From assembly GCA_009699615.1 (NCBI GenBank), contig WLNV01000022.1, positions 1 to 13,321 on the forward strand: a stretch of DNA of 13,321 nt, read 5' to 3'. Position numbers and translations under genes: made by a program. The notes under the pieces are model-generated. The model was given only the letters and a program-made list of their open reading frames with translations. It searched no databases and was not told the DNA's origin. This DNA comes from Actinomycetota bacterium. Its GTDB lineage: Bacteria > Actinomycetota > Thermoleophilia > Solirubrobacterales > Solirubrobacteraceae. Below are positions 1 through 5,216 of this stretch, piece after piece. How positions within the stretch are numbered: the stretch's first letter is position 1; every line of letters starts with the position of its first letter.

Positions 1-218
1 CCGACTGCAGTTGCCGCTGACGCCAGCGATTCCGCTATCGAGGCGAAGACGCCACCGTGGACGAGTCCCATCGGCTGCATGTGGTGTTCCCGGACAACGA
101 CCCGCGCGCGCGCCAGCTCGTCGGACAGTTCGAGCACTTCGAGGCCGTAGAGGGCATCGAAGGTGCGGTCGAGCGGCACGACAGGCTCGACGTTCGTCCC
201 GGGCATGAAATCACTCAT
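1..218 (-). CDS. PaaI-family hotdog-fold thioesterase (partial, 3' end off the window)
   Basis: Translating the minus strand from the ATG at 218 gives 72 complete codons that run off the left edge. Residues 48-64 read QPMGLVHGGVFASIAES. This is the hotdog-fold PaaI/4HBT signature: HGG at 54-56, then a Glu at 63. That Glu sits eight residues after Gly55, the spacing of the oxyanion-hole Gly and catalytic Asp/Glu in this family. Such enzymes hydrolyse acyl-CoA or aryl-CoA thioesters in the cytoplasm; the substrate cannot be told from this fragment. About half of a typical 130-150 residue protein is visible. A GTG three codons upstream is in frame and is an alternative start; neither start has a clear Shine-Dalgarno. 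The gene is divergent from the sigma4-like membrane regulator 41 bp away, so they may share a control region, though a functional link is not shown. Confidence 0.85.
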   Translation of the reverse strand, partial: MSDFMPGTNVEPVVPLDRTFDALYGLEVLELSDELARARVVVREHHMQPMGLVHGGVFASIAESLASAATAV

Positions 219-259
219 TTGGCGCACGATACCGACGCGCTGCTCTACGCTAGGTCGCG
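219..259. promoter_or_regulatory. Divergent intergenic region, possible leaderless promoter
   Basis: These 41 bp separate two divergent start codons, so promoters for both genes must lie here or inside the genes. On the plus strand TACGCT (246-251) fits an actinobacterial TAnnnT -10 element. It would place transcription start at or next to the ATG at 260, giving a leaderless mRNA, consistent with the absence of a Shine-Dalgarno. No -35 resembling TTGAC lies at 17-18 bp spacing, so the assignment is weak. Nothing convincing was seen for the minus-strand gene. Confidence 0.3.
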
Positions 260-1201
260 ATGACACGACTTGACGCGCTTCCAGCAGACCAGACTGCGGT
301 TCTTAGCCTGCTCCTCGGGCAGCAGAAGAGCTATGGCGAGATCTCTGAAGCACTGGGTCTCAGCGAAGCCGCAGTTAGCGAGCGTGCCTACGCAGCTCTC
401 AGCGCACTGGCCGAGCCCGAGAAGGCTCCTGGCGGAAAGCGGCGCGCCGAGATCTGCGATTACCTGCTCGGGCAGCAGAGTCCGGCCGACGAGCAAAAGA
501 CGCGCGCTGCGTTGGGCCGCTCCGCATCCGACCGGGCTTGGGCTCGCGCGGCGGCAGCCCCGCTGAGCGAAGTCGCGGGAGCGACGCTCGCTGTGATTCC
601 CGGCGCCGACGGCCCGGAGCCTCTTGAAAGGTCCGACGTTTCATTCGATTCCACGGACGAGTTCCCGGCAAGCCCTGCAGGAAGGCCACGAGGCGGCGTG
701 TTGGTTCTCGCAGCCGTCGCGCTGCTCATCGCGATCGGAGCCGGCTTCGCGATCGGGCGCGTTACAGGAGGCAGCGAAAGCTCGTCGGCGTCGTCCAACG
801 CCACTTCGGGTACTACTGCCAGCGCTACTACTGCCACGGCGGTTGCTCAAGCGGCGCTGAAGCCCCCGGCCGGCGCGCCCGCACCGAAAGCGGTTGGCGT
901 TGCGGAGATCTCGCTTCAAGCGAACAACCGGATCCTGAGCGCCGTTGCTAAGTCGCTGCCGGCCGCACCGAACGGAAGTCAATACGGAGTCTGGCTGACT
1001 GCGGACGGCAAGGCCCCTGTCTGGCTCGGTTACTTCCAGGCGATCGACAAGAGCGGCGGCGGCGTCGCGCTGCAGGGAACGCTCAACGGCGACCCAAAGG
1101 CCTACAGCGGTGTCTTGGTGACGCTGGAGAAGACGGCTTCGACCCCAACCAACCCTTCCGCCACGTACCTTCTGGGCCCGCTCCGCTTCAGCGCTTCCTA
1201 A
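260..1201 (+). CDS. Membrane-anchored sigma4-like HTH / RskA-like anti-sigma fusion protein
   Basis: This 313-residue protein has four visible parts. Residues 6-50 resemble sigma-70 region 4, with an HTH at 24-47 (YGEISEALGLSEAAVSERAY). Residues 60-105 (YLLGQQSPADEQKTRAAL, then DRAWARA) look like the helical anti-sigma segment of RskA-type proteins but lack zinc-finger His/Cys residues. One membrane helix spans 146-166. A Ser/Thr/Ala linker follows, then a 213-313 domain with GVWLTADGKAPVWLGYF and GVLVTLEK, matching the style of the extracellular RskA C-terminal domain. No sigma region 2 is present, so it cannot be a complete ECF sigma factor. I infer a membrane regulator whose DNA- or polymerase-binding head is held at the membrane and may respond to an envelope signal, perhaps by proteolytic release. 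No sigma gene is adjacent. The domain calls are by eye. The ATG is the first plausible start and has no clear Shine-Dalgarno. Confidence 0.75.
   Translation: MTRLDALPADQTAVLSLLLGQQKSYGEISEALGLSEAAVSERAYAALSALAEPEKAPGGKRRAEICDYLLGQQSPADEQKTRAALGRSASDRAWARAAAAPLSEVAGATLAVIPGADGPEPLERSDVSFDSTDEFPASPAGRPRGGVLVLAAVALLIAIGAGFAIGRVTGGSESSSASSNATSGTTASATTATAVAQAALKPPAGAPAPKAVGVAEISLQANNRILSAVAKSLPAAPNGSQYGVWLTADGKAPVWLGYFQAIDKSGGGVALQGTLNGDPKAYSGVLVTLEKTASTPTNPSATYLLGPLRFSAS
811..840 (+). repeat. Two 15-bp tandem units in the Ser/Thr/Ala linker
   Basis: TACTACTGCCAGCGC is followed immediately by TACTACTGCCACGGC, two in-frame 15-bp units sharing their first 11 bases. They encode part of the low-complexity linker between the membrane helix and the outer domain of the sigma4/RskA-like protein. 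The linker can probably vary in length by slippage without shifting the frame. Confidence 0.6.
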
Positions 1202-1207
1202 AGCTCC

Positions 1208-2824
1208 CTAGAGCAGCTTGCCGGGGTTCATCAGTCCGCGCGGGTCGAGCGACTGCTTGACGGCACGGAGCGCGGCAACCCCCGCCTCGCCGTCTTCAGC
1301 CTTGAGATAGCGCCGATGATCGACGCCGATCGCATGGTGGTGCGTGATTGTCCCGCCGTGTTCGATGATCGCTCGGCAGGCTTCATGCTTCGCGGCCTCC
1401 CACTGCGACAGTGGGTCAGCGGCACTCTGTGGCGCTACGAAGGTGAAGTAGAGCGATGCCCCACTCTGGTAGAGATGTGAGATGTGGCATCCGACGACGG
1501 GCGCGTGTTGGGCCAGTGCGTCGCCCACGCCACGGTAGACGACCATTAGGTTGGCCCATGTGGTCGAAGTTTCAAGCGTCTCGACCATCACGCCGCGGTC
1601 GAGCAGGTGGTCTCGGAGGTAGGGCGTGCTGAAGCGGTTCTTCGCCCAGGTTCGGCCAGCGCCCGCACCCAGTCCAACGGCCCCGTGCGGCTTGATCAGG
1701 CTCAGCGCAGCACGGCGCCGATCGTCAATCGTCCCGTGCGGTCCTTCCCAGCCGAGAACCAGTAGAGCACCTGAGCCTGCGCCACGGCCGCGGAGATAGC
1801 CCTCGAGCAGCTTGCCTTTGGCGCCTTCGATGCCGGCAAAGGCAAGTCCCATCTCGGTTTCCGATTCGTCTGATGCGCGCGCGACGTCAGGTGCCTGCCC
1901 TTGTTGTTCAAGTGCCCGCAGCGCCTCCGCTGCGGCAGCGAATGACGGCATCATCAGAGCCTCGTAGCGAGTGACTTCGGGGGCTGGGCTGATCTCCAAG
2001 GATGCCTCCGTGATGACCCCCAAAGCGCCCTCCGAGCCGGCAACGATCGCGCGCAGGTCAGGCCCCGCGGCACTCGCAGGTCGCGCGGTCAGGTTCAGCT
2101 CACCCGCAGGGGCGACGAGCCTCGCGCCGAGCAGCTTCTCGTCAATGCGGCCGTAGCCCGCAGACGCCTGCCCTGCCGAACGGGTGGCGACCCAACCGCC
2201 CACAGTCGAGTACTCAAAGCTCTGAGGGAAATGGCCGAGTGTGTAGCCCCGTGAGCGAAGCAGGTGCTCGAGCTCTGGGCCGCGGAGGCCTGCTGCAAAG
2301 ACTCCGATGCGCGACTGCTCGTCGAGGCTGATCAGCGAACGCATCCGGCGCAGGTCGAGCGCGATCACCGAAGCAAAGTTGCCGCGCAGTGGCGATACGC
2401 CGCCAACGACGCTTGTTCCCCCTCCGAACGGAACAACGGCGACACCGTGCTTCGTGCAGATCTTGAGGACGGCCTTTACGTCGGCCTGGTCGGCTGGGTA
2501 GACGACGGCGTCTGGAGCGGGGATCTTGTCGGCCCCGCGCATCGCGAGCAGGTCTGGGTAACCCTTCCCGGCGGCGTGGACAAGGCGCGACAGATGGTCG
2601 GTAGACACATTGGCCGCGCCGAGCTTGCTGCTCAACTTTGCTTCCACCGCGCGCGGGAGCTGGCTCTTGCGAATCCGTACGTTTTCGCTTTCTGGCGCCG
2701 CGACACGCTGCGGGAGCGGCCCGCCGAATCGCGCCTCCAGCCACTCGACGACGTGGTCGGAAAGATCACCGGCGTCGGCGTCTATTCCCCATCCCGAGAA
2801 CCGCATCTCAAGCGACTGTGCCAT
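1208..2824 (-). CDS. FAD-binding oxidase, alkylglycerone-phosphate synthase (AGPS)-like
   Basis: This 538-residue protein has the layout of the FAD_binding_4 (PCMH/VAO) flavoproteins and closely matches alkyldihydroxyacetonephosphate synthases. Visible marks are a SGWG N-terminus (10-13), the FAD pyrophosphate loop PFGGGTSVVGG (132-142), HFPQSFEYSTVGGWVATRSA (198-217) with GYGRI (223-227), the ETSTTW segment (418-423), CHISHLYQSGASLYFTF (446-462), an HHH triad (495-497) and LDPRGLMNPGKLL at the C-terminus. Eukaryotic AGPS swaps the acyl chain of acyl-DHAP for a fatty alcohol, forming the ether bond of ether lipids. The bacterial function is less certain, and a related D-2-hydroxyacid or glycolate-type oxidase is the alternative. 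The start overlaps the upstream SRPBCC gene by 17 bp and has a good Shine-Dalgarno. It is the last gene of the minus-strand cluster; its stop lies 6 bp from that of the convergent sigma4-like gene. Confidence 0.85.
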   Translation of the reverse strand: MAQSLEMRFSGWGIDADAGDLSDHVVEWLEARFGGPLPQRVAAPESENVRIRKSQLPRAVEAKLSSKLGAANVSTDHLSRLVHAAGKGYPDLLAMRGADKIPAPDAVVYPADQADVKAVLKICTKHGVAVVPFGGGTSVVGGVSPLRGNFASVIALDLRRMRSLISLDEQSRIGVFAAGLRGPELEHLLRSRGYTLGHFPQSFEYSTVGGWVATRSAGQASAGYGRIDEKLLGARLVAPAGELNLTARPASAAGPDLRAIVAGSEGALGVITEASLEISPAPEVTRYEALMMPSFAAAAEALRALEQQGQAPDVARASDESETEMGLAFAGIEGAKGKLLEGYLRGRGAGSGALLVLGWEGPHGTIDDRRRAALSLIKPHGAVGLGAGAGRTWAKNRFSTPYLRDHLLDRGVMVETLETSTTWANLMVVYRGVGDALAQHAPVVGCHISHLYQSGASLYFTFVAPQSAADPLSQWEAAKHEACRAIIEHGGTITHHHAIGVDHRRYLKAEDGEAGVAALRAVKQSLDPRGLMNPGKLL

Positions 2825-3293
2825 GGATCTCCCCTAGGCGCTGGAGCGCCTCGTCTAATTGCTTGCGCGCCGCCCGCTTCATCATTGGGCCGCCAAAGCG
2901 GCCCAATCCTCGGAGTTTCCGTTCCAGCGTAATTGAGAGCGCCGTGCCGTCTCCTGGCGCCTGCTCGAATTCGACGGTCGTCTGCGACTTGCTTAGCACG
3001 GCAGCAAACGGGGTCTCTTCAAGTTCTTGAACGAATCGCCAACGGTGCAGCGGGTCGCTTTCGGCGACGACGAAATCGGCCCTTACATCGCGACCTTTGT
3101 CGGTAGTTAGGACCTCAGTGAATGCCGCGTCGCCGTCGAGCTCAACACGCACGACCTTCGGCCACCAGCGCGCGAGCTGGCGCGGGTCGGTCACTTGCTC
3201 CCACACGCGCGACGGTGGCGCCGCCAACGATATGCGGCCGTTCACGCAGGCCACGGCAACGAGCTCATCTCTGCGGCCAACAGCCGAGGCCAT
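2808..3293 (-). CDS. SRPBCC (START/polyketide cyclase-like) family protein
   Basis: This 161-residue protein has the SRPBCC pattern: GRISLAAPPSRVWEQVTDPR (residues 19-38, first strand and helix), WWPKVVRVELDG, a beta-rich middle with RWRFVQEL, SQTTVEFEQAPGDGTALSIT, and a long amphipathic C-terminal helix with MMKRAARKQLDEALQRL. The fold forms a hydrophobic pocket that binds lipids or other apolar ligands; no catalytic residue can be named. The ATG lies 5 bp after the ftsR-like stop without a strong Shine-Dalgarno. GTG at codon 17 gives a start more typical of the family and is a real alternative. The last codons overlap the start of the AGPS-like gene, which suggests translational coupling and possibly work on the same lipid substrate (inference). 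Confidence 0.8.
   Translation of the reverse strand: MASAVGRRDELVAVACVNGRISLAAPPSRVWEQVTDPRQLARWWPKVVRVELDGDAAFTEVLTTDKGRDVRADFVVAESDPLHRWRFVQELEETPFAAVLSKSQTTVEFEQAPGDGTALSITLERKLRGLGRFGGPMMKRAARKQLDEALQRLGEIHGTVA
2829..2835 (-). promoter_or_regulatory. Shine-Dalgarno for the AGPS-like gene inside the SRPBCC 3' end
   Basis: Read on the minus strand, AGGGGAG precedes ATG by four bases. It fixes the start at 2824 even though this lies within the preceding coding region, and it is the clearest ribosome site in the minus-strand cluster. Confidence 0.7.
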
Positions 3294-3298
3294 TCAGA

Positions 3299-4066
3299 TC
3301 AGGAAAGCAGCGCACGGAGGTCGCCAATCAGGAGAAGGTGCTTTAGGTGGGTCGTGACCGCTGCGAGATCCTCTAGTGCCTCGGTGGCTTCGTGCCTTCG
3401 TTCGGCGCTTCGAGAACGCAGCGACGGTGCGAGCAGCTGCTGGAGCAGAGCCGACTCGCGGTCGGCAGAAGTCTTGAACACACGGAGGTTGCGGGCGGCC
3501 ACGCCATACCGCGCAAGCTCGACCGCGGCTCGTACGATCTCGCACTGATTCTCGTCATAACCTTGAGGGCCACCGTCGTTGCGGGAACTGATGATCCCGA
3601 ACGATTCGAGCTCGCGGACCAGTTCCGGTTCTGCCCCCGTATCCTCGAGCAGCTCGTCAAGCGTCCGTATCTGGCCGACGGTTGTAGTGACGACGGCTGG
3701 AAGACGCCTCGGCTGCGCACGCGCCTTCTGGCCCGCAATCAGCGGCTCAGCCTCGATGTCGGCGCGGCCGATCGCAAGCTCTTGGCGAATGACTCGCAGA
3801 GGAAGGAACTCGTCGCGCTGAAGTCGCAGAATCGTCCTCAGTCGGGCTAGATCCTCAGCTGAATAGAGCCGATAGCCCCCCGGCGTGCGGCGCGGATTCA
3901 CGAGCCTTTGGTTTTCGAGGTAGCGAATCTTTGAGATTGAGATCTCAGGGAACTCGCGCGAGAGCGACTTGCAGACTGCTCCGATCGTCATCGGCTTCGA
4001 GCGTCGTGGCTCAGGCCTCGCCGGCGATGAGGCGATCGTCCGTTGAGCGTCGCGGGCGGAAGACAT
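3299..4066 (-). CDS. ftsR: MerR-family transcriptional regulator, FtsR-like
   Basis: The protein is 255 residues from the ATG. After a 25-residue basic, Ser/Ala-rich tail comes a MerR winged HTH (about 26-97): MTIGAV, then FPEISISKIRYLENQRLV, PRRTPGGYRLYSAEDLARLR and QRDEFLPLRVIRQEL. This resembles mycobacterial Rv1828/FtsR closely. Unlike small metal-sensing MerR proteins it has a long C-terminal domain (about 120-255) and no obvious metal-binding Cys cluster. In Corynebacterium FtsR activates ftsZ and affects cell division; that role here is by homology. It starts 3 bp after the FHA gene, the order seen for garA-Rv1828. A TTG one codon upstream directly abuts the FHA stop and could also initiate. 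The ATG at 3991, which starts the HTH domain itself, is another option. Confidence 0.88.
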   Translation of the reverse strand: MSSARDAQRTIASSPARPEPRRSKPMTIGAVCKSLSREFPEISISKIRYLENQRLVNPRRTPGGYRLYSAEDLARLRTILRLQRDEFLPLRVIRQELAIGRADIEAEPLIAGQKARAQPRRLPAVVTTTVGQIRTLDELLEDTGAEPELVRELESFGIISSRNDGGPQGYDENQCEIVRAAVELARYGVAARNLRVFKTSADRESALLQQLLAPSLRSRSAERRHEATEALEDLAAVTTHLKHLLLIGDLRALLS

Positions 4067-4069
4067 CAA

Positions 4070-4552
4070 TTAACGCGAGAGGAAGGTCAATTTAAATTTG
4101 CCGATCTGCAGCTCGTCGGCGTCCTCAAGCTGCTGAGTATCGATCCGGCGGCGGTTGACGTAGGTTCCGTTGAGCGAACCGAGGTCGTCCAGGAACCACT
4201 GATCGTTGCGGCGTACAAGCAAGGCGTGGTCACGTGAGACCGTCACGTCGTCGAGGAAGATGTCGCTGTCGGGGCCACGTCCGACGGTCAGGCGCTCTGA
4301 ATCGAGCGCGAAACTCTCTCCCGCGCGTCCGCCTCCGCCCCGGACTACAAGCAGCGCGCCTTCGGCTGCAAGGAGGTCTTCGAGGTCGACCGGCACGAGT
4401 TCACCGCTCTCTTGGTCTATCCGGTAGCTGGCGGTTGACTCACGGTCTTCTTCACCGGGCTCGCCCAGAAAGGCGCCGCACTTTTGGCAGTACTTGGCCC
4501 CTTCGGCGTTGGCGAAGGCACATTCAGGACAATGCAGCATCGGCGCGAGCAT
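4070..4552 (-). CDS. garA: GarA/OdhI-like FHA protein with N-terminal zinc ribbon
   Basis: This 160-residue protein starts with a zinc ribbon, CPEC (8-11) and CQKC (22-25). An acidic linker contains ESTASYRID (38-46). The FHA domain (about 66-158) includes GRGPDSDIFLDDVTVSRDHA (91-110), LGSLNGTYVNRR and DELQIGKFKLTF. The FHA core is very close to mycobacterial GarA and corynebacterial OdhI, including the phosphothreonine-binding Arg92, Ser106 and Asn128 region. GarA/OdhI bind and inhibit 2-oxoglutarate dehydrogenase and related enzymes until phosphorylated on an N-terminal ETTSVFR motif. The ESTASYR segment lines up with it, putting Thr40 at the PknB-type site with an aromatic residue at +3. 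Its place just before the ftsR-like gene supports orthology. The zinc ribbon is absent from mycobacterial GarA. Translation could also start at Met5. Confidence 0.87.
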   Translation of the reverse strand: MLAPMLHCPECAFANAEGAKYCQKCGAFLGEPGEEDRESTASYRIDQESGELVPVDLEDLLAAEGALLVVRGGGGRAGESFALDSERLTVGRGPDSDIFLDDVTVSRDHALLVRRNDQWFLDDLGSLNGTYVNRRRIDTQQLEDADELQIGKFKLTFLSR

Positions 4553-4571
4553 ACCAGCGCCAGCCCTACGG

Positions 4572-4586
4572 TCAACCTTAGGTTGA
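4572..4586. repeat. 15-bp dyad at the lipid synthase / garA junction
   Basis: TCAACCT-T-AGGTTGA is a perfect 7+7 bp dyad with a one-base centre. It covers the stop of the phosphatidyltransferase gene and lies about 20 bp before the garA-like ATG. The tight centre suits a protein operator better than an RNA hairpin, and no U-run follows. Function is unproven. Confidence 0.4.
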
Positions 4587-5216
4587 GGCCGTGCGTCCAG
4601 TGAGCTGACGGCGGGCAGATTGAAAGTAGGCGCCGGTCGCGATAACCAGCAATATCAGGCCGATTGCCAGCAGAATGGTCGCCGGTACGGGCGCTCCGCA
4701 GATTGCCAGGAAGAGTCCACCCATCGCGGGCCAGACGCCCCACCTTCCCCACCAGTTGATCTCGAGGCGAACACCGCGGCGTAGCGCGTAGCTTCCGCCG
4801 ACCAACATCAGTGCTTCTCGCGCTACCAGCAGCGCCAGTAGCGGGATCGGCACGAGATCGAAGCGCCAGCAAACGATTACGCCGGAGATGACCAGCAACC
4901 GGTCGATCACGGGGTCGAGCATCGCGCCGAGTCGGCTGTATTGGCCGGTTACCCGCGCTGCGATGCCATCGGCATAATCGCCCCACGCGACAACGGCGTA
5001 GATCGCGGCTGCGGTCAGAGAGGCGCCTTCTGCGTTCCACGCGACGGCGACAAACGCGGGGATGAGCAGCAGGCGTACGAGGCCAATCGCATTGGGGATT
5101 GTCCACGGCCGCAGCGGCGCGTCTGGCAGCGTCTCTGGAGGTGGCGGGCCGGAACGGTCCAGCCCGGCGAAGCGCCGGAACGTCAACCGCGGACGCTTCT
5201 CGCCGTTCTCGCTCAC
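4578..5216 (-). CDS. CDP-alcohol phosphatidyltransferase (PgsA-type) family membrane enzyme
   Basis: This 212-residue integral membrane protein carries the complete family signature D80xxDG84xxAR88(x8)G97xxxD101xxxD105 (DYADGIAARVTGQYSRLG, then AMLDPVID). The aspartates hold the divalent metals for transfer of a phosphatidyl group from CDP-diacylglycerol to an alcohol. Hydrophobic segments lie near 43-61, 66-80, 104-118, 122-140, 160-173 and 177-197, about six as usual. An N-terminal tail of about 35 residues is Pro-rich. The substrate cannot be read from the motif: glycerol-3-phosphate (PgsA) is most common, and inositol phosphate is another actinobacterial option. The position upstream of garA recalls mycobacterial pgsA2. 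The GTG start shares four bases (GTGA) with the proS stop, indicating translational coupling. Confidence 0.88.
   Translation of the reverse strand: MSENGEKRPRLTFRRFAGLDRSGPPPPETLPDAPLRPWTIPNAIGLVRLLLIPAFVAVAWNAEGASLTAAAIYAVVAWGDYADGIAARVTGQYSRLGAMLDPVIDRLLVISGVIVCWRFDLVPIPLLALLVAREALMLVGGSYALRRGVRLEINWWGRWGVWPAMGGLFLAICGAPVPATILLAIGLILLVIATGAYFQSARRQLTGRTAST

Noticed and set aside
1201..1219. Possible bidirectional terminator between the convergent sigma4-like and AGPS-like genes
   Set aside because: Only a 4-5 bp stem (AAGCT...AGCTT or GCTC...GAGC) can form, with no T-run on either side.
2836..2851. Palindrome AGGCGCT-GG-AGCGCCT before the AGPS-like start
   Set aside because: It lies inside SRPBCC codons, its two-base centre makes a poor hairpin and no U-tract follows. 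The codons explain it well enough.
2264..2932. Plus-strand open frame of 222 codons opposite the AGPS-like gene
   Set aside because: It is antisense to strongly conserved FAD-binding sequence, has no recognisable domain or ribosome site, and is explained by GC bias.
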